Source: Actinomyces sp. ZJ308
Lineage (GTDB): Bacteria; Actinomycetota; Actinomycetes; Actinomycetales; Actinomycetaceae
DNA length: 64,000 nt
NCBI RefSeq assembly: GCF_011752065.1
Contig: NZ_JAAIJY010000001.1
Coordinates: 62,001 to 126,000, forward strand
Direction of reading: 5' to 3'
Part shown: positions 9,645 to 20,104 of the stretch, in pieces
How positions within the stretch are numbered: position 1 is the first letter of the stretch
Layout of the letters: every line of letters starts with the position of its first letter
Notes under the pieces: model-generated
What the model was told of the DNA's origin: nothing
The model's input: the letters and a program-made list of their open reading frames with translations, nothing else
Databases searched by the model: none
Program-made: the position numbers and the translations under genes

Positions 9645-11254
9645 GCCCCTCAGACACTGCCCCGATCGTCAACTGGGATGCTCTGACGCCGGTGCTCATC
9701 ATCCTGGGCGCCGGTGTCCTGGGCGTCCTCGTGGAGGCCTTCATCGCCCGTCCGGCCCGCCTGGCCGTCCAGGCCACGCTCAGCGTCCTGGCCGTCCTGG
9801 CCTCCGGGGTCTCCCTCTTCCTGCGCTGGGGCGAGGTCAAGGCCGCCGGGGCCGCTGTCGAGGCGACCTACCAGAGCGCTGAGGCTCAGGGATTCCTGCC
9901 CGGCGCCCGCATGTCCGCGGGTCTGACCGAGGACCCCTTCTCCATCGTCGCCCAGGGCATCCTCCTGGTTATCGGGCTGCTGGCCGTCCTGGTCATGGCC
10001 GACCGCACCGCCGTCGGTGACGGCGCCTTCGCCGCCCAGGCCGCCGACCGGCCCGGCAGCGCGGAGGAGAGCGAGTCCCTCCTGGCCGGGTGGACCACCA
10101 CCGAGATCTTCCCCCTGACCCTGTTCTCGCTGGGCGGCATGATGCTCTTCGGGGCCAGCAGCGACCTCATCACGCTGTTCGTCATCCTGGAGATGATCTC
10201 CCTGCCCCTCTACATCCTGGCCGCCATGGCCCGCCACCGCCGGCTGCTCAGCCAGGAGGCGGCACTGAAGTACTTCGTGCTGGGCGCCTTCGCCTCCGCC
10301 TTCCTCCTCATGGGTTCGGCCCTGCTCTACGGCGTGGCCGGCGCCGTCGACTACCGCAGCCTCGGTGAGGCGGTGCGCACCGTGCAGGGGCAGGACTGGC
10401 TCATCCTGGCCGGTCTCATGCTCGTGATCGTCGGCCTGCTGTTCAAGGTGGCGGCCGTGCCCTTCCACGCCTGGAGCCCGGACGTCTACCAGGGCGCCCC
10501 CACCCCGGTCACCGGCTTCATGGCCGCCGGGGTCAAGGCCGCGGCCTTCCTGGCCCTCGTGCGCTTCTACTACGTCATCGCCGGGGCCATGGGATGGGAC
10601 CTGGCGCCCGCCCTGTGGGCCGTGACGGCGCTGACCATGCTCGTGGGCACCGTCGTCGGCGTCGTCCAGCGCGACGTCAAGCGCATGCTCGCCTACTCCG
10701 CCATCGCCCACGCCGGCTTCATGCTCATCGGGATCCTCGCCTACTCCAAGGCGGCGATCTCCGCGCTCAGCTTCTACGCCCTGACCTACGGGATCGCCAC
10801 CGTGGGCGCCTTCGGCATCATCGCCCTGGTGCGCTCCAACCGCGACGGTTCCGTGGGCGGCGAGGACGGCGACCTGGAGGCCTTCAAGGGCCTGGGGCGC
10901 CGCAGCCCCTGGGCGGCCGGTGCCATGACCGTGTTCCTGCTGTCCTTCGCGGGCGTGCCCCTGACGGCCGGATTCATGGCCAAGTTCCGGCTCTTCGCCA
11001 CCGGGCTGAGCGGCAACGGGGTGCCCTTCGTGGTCCTGGCGGTCGTCTGCTCGGCCGTCACCGCCTTCTTCTACATGCGGCTCATCGTCCTCATGTTCTT
11101 CCATGAGCCCGACGGCGAGCGCTCGGTGGTCGTGGCCAGCAACGGGCCGATCATCCTGGCGGCCAGTGTTGCGGTGATGGCCACAATCGGGCTGGGGATT
11201 CTGCCGCAGGCCGCCTTCGACCTGTTCGACCGTACGGCTATGCTCCTTCCGTGA
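9641..11254 (+). CDS. nuoN: NADH-quinone oxidoreductase subunit N
   Basis: Third antiporter-like membrane subunit of complex I. The open frame extends far upstream, antisense-like through nuoM, but the true start is the GTG at 9641 in a GTGA overlap with the nuoM stop, giving 537 residues. Family signatures are LEMISLPLYILAA, KVAAVPFHAWSPDVYQGAPT and AYSAIAHAGFMLIG. The stop overlaps the GTG of the downstream polyprenyl diphosphate synthase, so the quinone-tail gene appears to be part of the same transcript. Confidence 0.95.
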   Translation: MSPSDTAPIVNWDALTPVLIILGAGVLGVLVEAFIARPARLAVQATLSVLAVLASGVSLFLRWGEVKAAGAAVEATYQSAEAQGFLPGARMSAGLTEDPFSIVAQGILLVIGLLAVLVMADRTAVGDGAFAAQAADRPGSAEESESLLAGWTTTEIFPLTLFSLGGMMLFGASSDLITLFVILEMISLPLYILAAMARHRRLLSQEAALKYFVLGAFASAFLLMGSALLYGVAGAVDYRSLGEAVRTVQGQDWLILAGLMLVIVGLLFKVAAVPFHAWSPDVYQGAPTPVTGFMAAGVKAAAFLALVRFYYVIAGAMGWDLAPALWAVTALTMLVGTVVGVVQRDVKRMLAYSAIAHAGFMLIGILAYSKAAISALSFYALTYGIATVGAFGIIALVRSNRDGSVGGEDGDLEAFKGLGRRSPWAAGAMTVFLLSFAGVPLTAGFMAKFRLFATGLSGNGVPFVVLAVVCSAVTAFFYMRLIVLMFFHEPDGERSVVVASNGPIILAASVAVMATIGLGILPQAAFDLFDRTAMLLP

Positions 11255-12357
11255 TCGGATCATTGCCGCTGAGCGCGCCCCAGCTGGAGGCGCGCATCGT
11301 CCCCGCCCTCCAGGCCATCGAGGACCGCCTCATGGAGGTGGTCACCAGTGCGGATGAGACCATCAATCCGCCGACCTCCCACCTCGCCGAGGCCGGGGGC
11401 AAGCGCCTGCGCCCGGTCCTGGCCCTGCTGACCGCTCAGCTCGGCGACCCGGCCCTGGCCACCGGCGAGCAGATCCGCGACGCGGGCGTGGCCGTCGAGC
11501 TGACCCATATCGCCACGCTCTACCACGACGACGTCATGGACGAGGCCCCGCTGCGCCGCGGCGCCCCGAGCGCCCAGACCGTGTGGGGCAACTCCGCCGC
11601 CATCCTCACGGGCGACGTCCTCGTGGCCCGGGCCTCCCAGCTCGTGGCGGCCCTGGGACCCGAGGCCGTCATGGCCCACGCCAAGACCTTCGAGCGCCTG
11701 TGCATGGGGCAGCTCCACGAGACCCTGCCACGCCCGTCGGGCACCGACCCGGTGGACCACTACATCCAGGTGCTGGCGGACAAGACCGGTTCCCTCATCG
11801 CCGTCTCCGCCCGCTACGGGGCGATGCTCACCGACGCAGGGGAGCGCACCGAGCGGATCGTCGAGGACTTCGGCGAGAGGATCGGGGTGGCCTTCCAGCT
11901 GGCCGACGACGTCATCGACCTCATGAGTGACTCGGCCACCACCGGCAAGACCCCGGGCACCGACCTGCGCGAGGGCGTGGACACCATGCCGGTCCTGCTG
12001 CTGCGCAAGGCCCTGGCGGCCGGTGAGCTCGACGCCGCCGGTCAGTCGATCCTCTCGCGCCTGTCCACCGGTGACCTGTCCGACGACGCCTTCCTGGCCG
12101 ACGTCGTCGCCCGGCTGCGGGAGCACCCGGTCCTGGCCCGCACCCGCGAGATGGCCATGGCCTGGGCCGCCGAGGCGGTCCAGGGCCTGGAGGGCCTGGA
12201 GGAGGCCGTCATCGACGGAATCCGACGGCGCCTGGCCGAGGCCGGTATCGAGGGCGAGGCCGCTGAGGCCGCGTTGGCCGACGCCGGCGAGCGGGTGACC
12301 CAGGTGCGCGCCGCCATGGAGGACTTCGCCCGCATCCTCGTGGACCGGGCCGCCTGA
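11251..12357 (+). CDS. polyprenyl (long-chain isoprenyl) diphosphate synthase
   Basis: Trans-isoprenyl diphosphate synthase that condenses isopentenyl diphosphate onto an allylic primer to build a long prenyl chain. Both Asp-rich magnesium-binding motifs are present: DDVMD at 93-97 and DDVID at 219-223. So are the GGKRLRP substrate motif (49-55) and FQLADD. Length 368 is slightly longer than the usual 320-350. The GTG start overlaps the nuoN stop (GTGA), tying expression to complex I. The most likely product is the side chain of menaquinone, the electron acceptor of this complex. Exact chain length cannot be read from the sequence. Confidence 0.92.
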   Translation: MIGSLPLSAPQLEARIVPALQAIEDRLMEVVTSADETINPPTSHLAEAGGKRLRPVLALLTAQLGDPALATGEQIRDAGVAVELTHIATLYHDDVMDEAPLRRGAPSAQTVWGNSAAILTGDVLVARASQLVAALGPEAVMAHAKTFERLCMGQLHETLPRPSGTDPVDHYIQVLADKTGSLIAVSARYGAMLTDAGERTERIVEDFGERIGVAFQLADDVIDLMSDSATTGKTPGTDLREGVDTMPVLLLRKALAAGELDAAGQSILSRLSTGDLSDDAFLADVVARLREHPVLARTREMAMAWAAEAVQGLEGLEEAVIDGIRRRLAEAGIEGEAAEAALADAGERVTQVRAAMEDFARILVDRAA

Positions 12358-12838
12358 AGGGATGGCCTGAGGGCTGAAGAGGTCTCGTGGCTCCCCATGA
12401 CTACCCGCGACTCTCCATAGGACGTTGGGGAGGCGATGGGGAGAGACGGGTACCTGCCCATCGTGCGCGTGGGGCGCAGCGCTTAGCGTGGCAGGCACAT
12501 GTTCCCGATGTGCCGAAAGGTCCCCGATATGCCGTCCTTCACGCCGCCGTCGACTGATCGCCGCCCCTCCGACGTGACGCGCCTCAAAGCCGCGATGTTG
12601 CCCGCGCCCTGGGTGAGGCACCCCTTCGTCCATAGACTGTGCCGCGGTACCCGAGGCCGTGGCGCAGCACCTCGCTCGCGCCCGACCGACCCAGTGACAC
12701 TCTGCTGACACTCTGCTGACGCGCTGCCGACGCTCCGCCGTCGCCTTGCCGTTCGCACCATCCCGGCCACCCAGGCCGCACCGGCCGTCCGGGCCCCGGG
12801 CACCACGTCCACGTCCCCTGAGTCAGGAACGAAGAACA
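12358..12838. other. 481-bp intergenic region upstream of the ferredoxin reductase gene
   Basis: No convincing gene. It holds two 8-base complementary arms (12391-12398 and 12436-12443) that could form a weak stem after the polyprenyl synthase stop. It also holds two promoter-like hexamers, TAGCGT near 12485 and TAGACT at 12633-12638, and an 11-base unit tgacactctgc repeated twice in tandem (12695-12716). The TAGACT box would give a leader of about 200 bases before the reductase start. Confidence 0.4.
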
Positions 12839-14326
<1,488 letters not shown>

Positions 14327-14401
14327 CGGGTTCCGCGACCCCGCGTCCGGTTCCGGTCGGTGCGCACCAACCCACCCACGACACCCCCCGGAGGTAGAAC
14401 C

Positions 14402-15517
14402 ATGCGAATCGGTGTTCCCGCCGAGATCAAGGACAACGAGTTCCGCGTCGCCATCACGCCGGCCGGCGTCCACGCCCTCACCCGGCGCGGTCACGCCGTC
14501 ACCGTCCAGGCGGGGGCGGGCCGGGGCGCCTCGATCCCCGATGAGGAGTACGCCGCGGCCGGCGCCGTCATCACCGACGACGTCCCGGGCCTGTGGGCCG
14601 ACGCCGAGCTCGTCCTCAAGGTCAAGGAGCCGATCGCCGCCGAGTACGGGTTCCTGCGTCCGGACCTGCTGCTGTTCACCTACCTCCACCTGGCCGCGGA
14701 CCGGGCCCTGACCGATGAGCTGCTCACCCAGCGGGTCACCTCCATCGCCTACGAGACCGTCGAGACCGATACCGGCGCCCTGCCCCTCCTGGCGCCCATG
14801 TCGGAGATCGCCGGACGCCTGGCCGCCCAGGTCGGCGCGGACGCCCTGCTTCGCCCCCGCGGCGGGGCCGGCGTCCTGCTGGGCGGCGCCGCCGGAGTGC
14901 GGCGCGGGAACGTCGTCGTCCTGGGAGGCGGCACCGCCGGCCTGAGCGCCGCGCGGGTCGCGGCCGGCATGGGCGCGGACGTCACGGTCTTCGACGTCGA
15001 CCCCCTGCGTATGCGCCGCATCGAGGAGGTCGACGGCGGAGCCCTGCGCACCCGCTTCTCCACCGAGCTCGACGTGGCGCGGGCCTGCGCCGAGGCGGAC
15101 CTGGTCATCGGCGCCGTCCTCGTGCCCGGGGCCCGTACCCCGAGCCTGGTGACGCGCGCGATGGTGGAGACCATGCGGCCGGGCAGCGTGCTGGTCGACA
15201 TCGCCATCGACCAGGGCGGCTGCTTCGAGGACTCCCGCCCCACCACCCACTCCGAGCCCACCTTCGAGGTGGACGGCAAGGTCTTCTACTGCGTGGCGAA
15301 CATGCCCGGCGCCGTGCCGCACACCTCCACCTACGCGCTGACCAACGCCACCCTGCCCTACGTGATCGCCCTGGCCGATGACGGATGGCGCGCTGCCATC
15401 GCGGCGCGCCCCGACCTCGCCCGTGGCCTGAGCACCCACGCCGGGGCGCTCTACACCGCCGGGGTGGGCGAGGCCCTGGGGATCCCCACGGCCGACGTGG
15501 CCGACCTGCTGGGCTGA
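14402..15517 (+). CDS. ald: alanine dehydrogenase
   Basis: NAD-dependent interconversion of L-alanine with pyruvate and ammonia. The 371-residue length matches the family exactly. The N-terminus MRIGVPAEIKDNEFRVAI contains the substrate-binding Arg and the KEIK-like motif. KVKEP (the active-site Lys region) follows near residue 75, and VVLGGGTAGLSAARVA (about 170-185) is the NAD-binding Rossmann motif. ATG preceded by a strong GGAGG site seven bases upstream. The following GNAT gene begins four bases after its stop, suggesting a two-gene operon. Confidence 0.95.
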   Translation: MRIGVPAEIKDNEFRVAITPAGVHALTRRGHAVTVQAGAGRGASIPDEEYAAAGAVITDDVPGLWADAELVLKVKEPIAAEYGFLRPDLLLFTYLHLAADRALTDELLTQRVTSIAYETVETDTGALPLLAPMSEIAGRLAAQVGADALLRPRGGAGVLLGGAAGVRRGNVVVLGGGTAGLSAARVAAGMGADVTVFDVDPLRMRRIEEVDGGALRTRFSTELDVARACAEADLVIGAVLVPGARTPSLVTRAMVETMRPGSVLVDIAIDQGGCFEDSRPTTHSEPTFEVDGKVFYCVANMPGAVPHTSTYALTNATLPYVIALADDGWRAAIAARPDLARGLSTHAGALYTAGVGEALGIPTADVADLLG

Positions 15518-15521
15518 GGCG

Positions 15522-16121
15522 ATGCGAACCCGGCGCATCCGCCTGGCCGGTGCCACGGACCGCTGGGCGCGCGACCTCTTCCGGCGCGCCTTCCCCGAGG
15601 AGGAGCGCCTGCCCTGGGGCCTCATCCACCTGCTCAGCCTGCGGCGCGGCGTCGACCTCGTCGCCTGGTGGGACGAGTCCTCGACTTGGCCGGGAGGCGC
15701 CGGCCCCTCCGGCCCCGTCTGGCAGACCGATCCCAGCGCGCTGACCTGGACCGTGCGCCGCCCCGGATCCCGGCTGCTCTACCTCTTCTACCTCGCCGTC
15801 GACGACGCCGCCCGCGGCCGCGGCCTGGGCACCCGCCTCCTGGCCGAGCTCGAGCGCCGTCACCCCGGCTGCAGCATCGTCCTCGACATCGAGCCCGTTG
15901 TCGCCGAGGCCGACAACGCCGAGCAGCGACGTCGTCGGCTCGCCTTCTACGAGCGGGCCGGCTTCCGCGACACCGGGTATGCCGTCATCGACTCGATGGG
16001 GGAGTACTGGACACTCGTGCGCGAGGCGCCGGGCACCCGCTTCCGTCCCGAGGAGTTCCGCGCCGCCCTGCGCTACCTGGACTGCGGCCTGAGCTCAGCC
16101 CGACTGATCCCGCGCGACTGA
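15522..16121 (+). CDS. GNAT family N-acetyltransferase
   Basis: Predicted acetyl-CoA-dependent N-acetyltransferase of unknown substrate. The acetyl-CoA pyrophosphate loop is seen as ARGRGLGTRLL, preceded by a hydrophobic beta strand (LLYLFYLAVDD) and followed by the typical FYERAGFRDTGY motif. Length 199 is normal for the superfamily. It sits four bases downstream of alanine dehydrogenase and is probably cotranscribed, but nothing in the sequence ties its substrate to alanine metabolism. Confidence 0.85.
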   Translation: MRTRRIRLAGATDRWARDLFRRAFPEEERLPWGLIHLLSLRRGVDLVAWWDESSTWPGGAGPSGPVWQTDPSALTWTVRRPGSRLLYLFYLAVDDAARGRGLGTRLLAELERRHPGCSIVLDIEPVVAEADNAEQRRRRLAFYERAGFRDTGYAVIDSMGEYWTLVREAPGTRFRPEEFRAALRYLDCGLSSARLIPRD

Positions 16122-16219
16122 CCCACGCCCTCCCGAGCCGCGCCGGGCCGCCGGCTATTCCCCGATCCGCCGACGGCCGCACGCGCCGCTAGACATAGGT
16201 GGGGCACAGGTTCGTCCCA

Positions 16220-16225
16220 TAGTCT
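16220..16225 (+). promoter_or_regulatory. -10 element TAGTCT for a leaderless htpX transcript
   Basis: TAGTCT ends six bases before the ATG, so transcription would begin at the start codon. No matching -35 box and no Shine-Dalgarno are visible. Confidence 0.6.
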
Positions 16226-16231
16226 GCCGCC

Positions 16232-17101
16232 ATGACATGGACCAACCACCACAACGGTCTCAAGACCGCCGTCCTCCTGGGCGGTATGTGGAGCCTGCTC
16301 CTCCTGCTCGGCTACGCGCTGACGCGGGGAACGGGCTCATCCATCTGGCTGTTCATCGTGCCGATCATCGGCGTGGCGCAGACCGCCTTCGCCTTCTGGA
16401 ACTCCGACAAGATCGCCGTGCGCTCCATGGGAGCCATCGAGGTCTCCGAGGCCCAGCAGCCCCAGATGTACGCCATCGTGCGCGAGCTCTCCGCAGCCGC
16501 CGGCCAGCCCATGCCGCGCCTCTACGTGGCTCCCACGATGAGCCCCAACGCCTTCGCCACCGGTCGCAGTCCCGCGCACGCCGCCGTGTGCTGCACCCAG
16601 GGCATCCTTCAGCTCCTCAACGAGCGCGAGCTGCGCGGCGTCCTGGGCCACGAGCTCTCCCACGTCTACAACCGCGACATCCTCACCTCCTCGGTGGCCG
16701 CGGGCATCGCCGGCGTCATCTCGTCGGTGGCCACCATGGCCCTGTGGTTCGGTGGCGGCAACCGGCGTGACCGGGACGGCGGCAACATCGTCGCCGTCCT
16801 GCTGCTCTCCCTCCTGGCGCCCCTGGCCGCCACCGTCACCCAGTTCGCCATCTCGCGCACCCGTGAGTACGACGCCGACCACGACGGCGCCGAGCTCACC
16901 CAGGACCCGCTCGCCCTGGCCAGCGCGCTCAGCAAGCTCGAATCGGGCATCTCGCGCGTGCCCATGGGGCAGGACCCGCGTCTGGAGCCGGTCTCCTCGA
17001 TGATGATCGCCAACCCCTTCGGGAGCCTGCGCAACCTCTTCTCCACCCACCCGCCGATGGACAAGCGCATCGCCCGCCTCGAGCAGATGGCCGGGTACTG
17101 A
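16232..17101 (+). CDS. htpX: M48 family zinc metalloprotease (HtpX-like)
   Basis: Integral membrane zinc endopeptidase implicated in quality control of membrane proteins. Two N-terminal membrane segments (about residues 10-30 and 35-52) are followed by the catalytic HELSH motif near residue 140. Two further hydrophobic segments follow, then the EYDADHDGAEL motif that supplies the third zinc ligand. The C-terminus FSTHPPMDKRIARLEQM is characteristic of HtpX. Length 289 fits the family. A TANNNT hexamer six bases before the ATG suggests a leaderless mRNA. Confidence 0.93.
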   Translation: MTWTNHHNGLKTAVLLGGMWSLLLLLGYALTRGTGSSIWLFIVPIIGVAQTAFAFWNSDKIAVRSMGAIEVSEAQQPQMYAIVRELSAAAGQPMPRLYVAPTMSPNAFATGRSPAHAAVCCTQGILQLLNERELRGVLGHELSHVYNRDILTSSVAAGIAGVISSVATMALWFGGGNRRDRDGGNIVAVLLLSLLAPLAATVTQFAISRTREYDADHDGAELTQDPLALASALSKLESGISRVPMGQDPRLEPVSSMMIANPFGSLRNLFSTHPPMDKRIARLEQMAGY

Positions 17102-17135
17102 ACGCCGGCCCCTCCCGCCGTCGCCTACGCAGCTG

Positions 17136-17729
17136 ATGAGCCACAGGTCCGACGACGTCGCAGTCGGTCAGGAGCAGGCGGACTCTCCACACCGGCTCCT
17201 GACCGTCGTCGGCGGGCTGCCGGCCGTCGGTAAGACCGCCGTGTGCCGGGAGATCCTGCGTCTGTGCGCCGAGGCGCAGTCGCCGCTGCGGCCCCCGACG
17301 TGGCTGCGCATCGACTCCATCGAGCAGGCCCTGCGGAACAGCGGCGAGATGCTTCCCGGCGCGCCCGGCGGTGCCGGCTACTACGCGGCCGCCGCTGTCG
17401 CCCGGGACGTCCTGGCCTCGGGCGGTGACGTGCTGGCCGAGTGCGTCAACCCGCTGCCCATCACCCGTCGCCTGTGGGAGGAAACCGCCTCGGCCCTGGG
17501 ATGCCGCCTCCTGGCCGTCGAGCTCGTCTGCTCCGATCAGGCCGAGCACCGCCGCCGCGCCCAGCAGCGGGTCAGCGACATCGAGGGCCTCGACCTGCCG
17601 GACTGGCGGGCGATCGAACAACGCGACTACGCCCCCTGGCCCGAGGCCGACCTCCGGTTGGACACCGCCGGACTCACCGCCACCGAGTCCGCCCGAGCCA
17701 TCGTCGATGCGAGCAGTGTCAGTGGCTAG
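17136..17729 (+). CDS. P-loop nucleotide kinase-like protein
   Basis: AAA-type P-loop protein resembling small-molecule or zeta-toxin-like kinases. The Walker A motif GLPAVGKT (residues 27-34) is clear. WLRIDSIEQAL fits the region after the P-loop that often orients substrate, and RRRAQQRV supplies arginines as in a lid. Length 197. The substrate is not recognisable. It lies between a protease and a phosphotransferase in the same direction with short gaps. Zeta-toxin identity is not supported because no antitoxin partner is adjacent. Confidence 0.7.
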   Translation: MSHRSDDVAVGQEQADSPHRLLTVVGGLPAVGKTAVCREILRLCAEAQSPLRPPTWLRIDSIEQALRNSGEMLPGAPGGAGYYAAAAVARDVLASGGDVLAECVNPLPITRRLWEETASALGCRLLAVELVCSDQAEHRRRAQQRVSDIEGLDLPDWRAIEQRDYAPWPEADLRLDTAGLTATESARAIVDASSVSG

Positions 17730-17776
17730 CTCTGTGGCTGGTTCTGTGACCCCAGACGCAGTGGTGAGATAGGGCA

Positions 17777-18766
17777 GTGCACGCTCCGCCCCCGCCCGAC
17801 GACCTCGCCCGACGCGTTCGGGCCGCCGTCGACGCCGGCCGGCTCCACGGCGTCGGTTCCGGACCGCTCACACCGCTGGGAGCCGGGGAGAGCTATACCG
17901 CCTGGCGGATCGGCTCCGGCCGGCGGGCGCGCGTCCTGCGCGTTCCACGTCGCGCCGGCCGCGAGATGCCCCGTTCCATGGCCGCCGAGTTCGAGGCCCT
18001 CAGGCGCGTTCCGCCTGAGATCGGCACCAGCGCCGTCTCCCTGGAGACCGGCTCCGACAACCCGCTCGGCACCCCCTACATGGTGACCACCCATGTCCCC
18101 GGCCGAGTCCTACGAGCCGGCGACTGGAGCCCGGGGACGGCGACCGCCCTGGCCCACCGGGTCGCCCGTCTGCACGCGGCGCTCGCGGCCGGCCCCGCGC
18201 CGTCGGCCGCCCGAGTTCTGAGTGCCGGCGAGCAGGGGGAGGAGCTGCTGGCCTGGTGGGGCGAGCGCCACCCGGATACGCTCACCGATCCACGCGTCGC
18301 CTCGCTCCTGCCCGCCTGGCGCCGCGAGCTGGCCCGCCTCGACCCCGCCTTCTCGGGAGTCCGCGCCCACCCGCTCATTCACGGCGACCTCGTCGCCACC
18401 AACGTCATCCTCGGACCCGACGGCGTCTCGAGGTTCATCGACTTCGAGTGGTCGGGCCCCGGTGACGTCGCCAAGGACCTGGCCCTCATCGGTGGTCGGG
18501 TGACCGGAGGCCCCTGGTACCTGCCCCTGACGCCCGACGACGTCGTCGCCTTCGTCACCGAGTACTCGCGGTACGCGCAGAGCGTGGGCCTCTCGCCGGA
18601 CTCCGGCGCCGATGAGCCGCGCCGGCTGCTGGCCCGCCGCAGCGCCTACGAGCTCCTCGACCGCCTGGGCAACCTCCTGTACTGCCTCAGCCGCTCCGGT
18701 GAGGCCTGCTACGGGATGTGGGCCGACGAGCTCGCCCGCAGCATGGTCACCCGACTCACAGACTGA
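17777..18766 (+). CDS. aminoglycoside phosphotransferase-like kinase
   Basis: Protein-kinase-like fold of the APH/choline kinase type. The Brenner motif HGDLVATN (202-209) carries the catalytic Asp204 and Asn209, and DFEWSGPGDVAKDLA from 222 supplies the metal-binding Asp. The N-terminal lobe shows a Gly-rich loop (GAGESYTAWRIG). Length 329. The family covers antibiotic resistance enzymes and metabolic sugar or choline kinases, and nothing here identifies the substrate. GTG start at 17777, chosen as the first start in the frame. Confidence 0.8.
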   Translation: MHAPPPPDDLARRVRAAVDAGRLHGVGSGPLTPLGAGESYTAWRIGSGRRARVLRVPRRAGREMPRSMAAEFEALRRVPPEIGTSAVSLETGSDNPLGTPYMVTTHVPGRVLRAGDWSPGTATALAHRVARLHAALAAGPAPSAARVLSAGEQGEELLAWWGERHPDTLTDPRVASLLPAWRRELARLDPAFSGVRAHPLIHGDLVATNVILGPDGVSRFIDFEWSGPGDVAKDLALIGGRVTGGPWYLPLTPDDVVAFVTEYSRYAQSVGLSPDSGADEPRRLLARRSAYELLDRLGNLLYCLSRSGEACYGMWADELARSMVTRLTD

Positions 18767-18844
18767 CATGTCGGGCTAGCCCCACCAAGGCCTCGCCAGG
18801 TGACAGGATTGGGCATGATTCCAGGCCTGAGGAGGATATGAGGC

Positions 18845-20104
18845 ATGAACCGATCAACATGGGCCTCGCGCTACCGCCGACTCGGCCGGGACGCCATCTT
18901 CCTCCTCCTGAGCTGGCCGCTGAGCCTGCTCGCCTTCTGCCTCGTCCTGCCGCTGACCGCCCTCGGCACGGGCACCATCATCATCTGGGTGGGGCTGATG
19001 GTGCTCGTCCTGGCCCTGAGCATCGCCGGGGGCTTCGCCAACCTGGCCCGCCTCGCCGTGGCGCGCCTGGACGGACGCGATCCGGTGCCGGGCGGCTACC
19101 TCGAGCCCGAGCCGGGAACCTCCCTGCACCGCATGATCCTGCGACGCCTGCGCGACCCTCAGCGCTGGGTGGACCTGCTGTGGGTCATCGTCTTCTTCCC
19201 GGTCTCCCTCATCACCTGGATCCTCACCGTCGTGTGGCTGTCGGCGGCAGTGGGCGGCTTCCTCGCCCCCATCGTCAATGTCATTATTGACTCAGTCCTT
19301 CCAGGCCAGCGCCAGGGTCTGGCTTATCTCCTGGGCCTGTACCCGCCCCTGCTCTGGGACAGTGCCTTCAACCTTGCCGTCGGCGTCATCTTCGCCCTGA
19401 CCGCTCCCTTCGTCCTGCGGGGCCTGGCCGCCATGCAGGCGGGGCTCACCCGCGGCATGCTCTCCTGGCGCAGCGAGGTCAGCCGCCTCCAGACGTCCCG
19501 GGCCGCCGTCCAGCGGGCGGAGGCGGACACCCGCCGCCGCCTGGAGCGCGACATCCACGACGGACCCCAGCAGCGCCTCGTGCGCCTGCGCATGGACCTG
19601 GCCCGTGCCCAGCGCCAGGCCGAGAAGGACCCGGTGGCCGCCTCCGCGATCATCCAGGGCGCCATGGACCAGACCCAGCAGACCCTCGACGAGCTGCGCC
19701 AGCTCTCCCGCGGCATCGCCCCGCCCGTCCTCGTCGACCGCGGCCTGGCCGCCGCCATCGCCGAGGCCGCCACCCGCTCCTCCGTCCCGGTCACCGTGAG
19801 CACCGAGCTGTCCGAGGACCTGCCCGACCACGTCTCCCAGGCCGCCTACTTCGTCATCAGCGAGTCCCTGGCCAACCTCAACAAGCACTCCGGGGCCACG
19901 GCGGCCGCCGTCGAGTCCCGCGTGGTCGACGGCGTCCTGCACGTGACAGTCAGCGACAACGGCATCGGCGGGGCGTCGACCGCCAAGGGGCACGGCCTGG
20001 CCGGCCTGGTCGAGCGCCTCAACGGCGTCGACGGTAGGCTCGCGCTCACGTCCCCGACCGGCGGGCCGACCACAGTGGAGGCGATGATCCCGTGCGCGTT
20101 CTGA
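18845..20104 (+). CDS. NarL-family sensor histidine kinase with N-terminal membrane sensor domain
   Basis: Membrane sensor kinase. Residues about 15-60, 105-145 and 160-195 contain hydrophobic segments of the putative-sensor type common in actinobacteria. A HisKA_3 dimerisation region follows with phospho-acceptor His238 in RRLERDIHDGPQQRLV. An HATPase_c domain with the N box (ESLANLNKHS) and a G box (DNGIGGA, KGHGLAGL) ends the protein at 419 residues. A GAGGAGGAT ribosome site precedes the ATG. The last 13 bases overlap the response regulator, so the two are coupled. Confidence 0.92.
   Translation: MNRSTWASRYRRLGRDAIFLLLSWPLSLLAFCLVLPLTALGTGTIIIWVGLMVLVLALSIAGGFANLARLAVARLDGRDPVPGGYLEPEPGTSLHRMILRRLRDPQRWVDLLWVIVFFPVSLITWILTVVWLSAAVGGFLAPIVNVIIDSVLPGQRQGLAYLLGLYPPLLWDSAFNLAVGVIFALTAPFVLRGLAAMQAGLTRGMLSWRSEVSRLQTSRAAVQRAEADTRRRLERDIHDGPQQRLVRLRMDLARAQRQAEKDPVAASAIIQGAMDQTQQTLDELRQLSRGIAPPVLVDRGLAAAIAEAATRSSVPVTVSTELSEDLPDHVSQAAYFVISESLANLNKHSGATAAAVESRVVDGVLHVTVSDNGIGGASTAKGHGLAGLVERLNGVDGRLALTSPTGGPTTVEAMIPCAF

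Noticed and set aside
12499-12708. 69-codon open frame in the gap before the ferredoxin reductase
   Set aside because: Arg/Pro-rich with no domain; overlaps promoter-like and tandem-repeat sequence.
17136-17729. Zeta-type toxin of a toxin-antitoxin system
   Set aside because: Only the P-loop is shared; no small antitoxin gene is adjacent and the neighbours are housekeeping genes.
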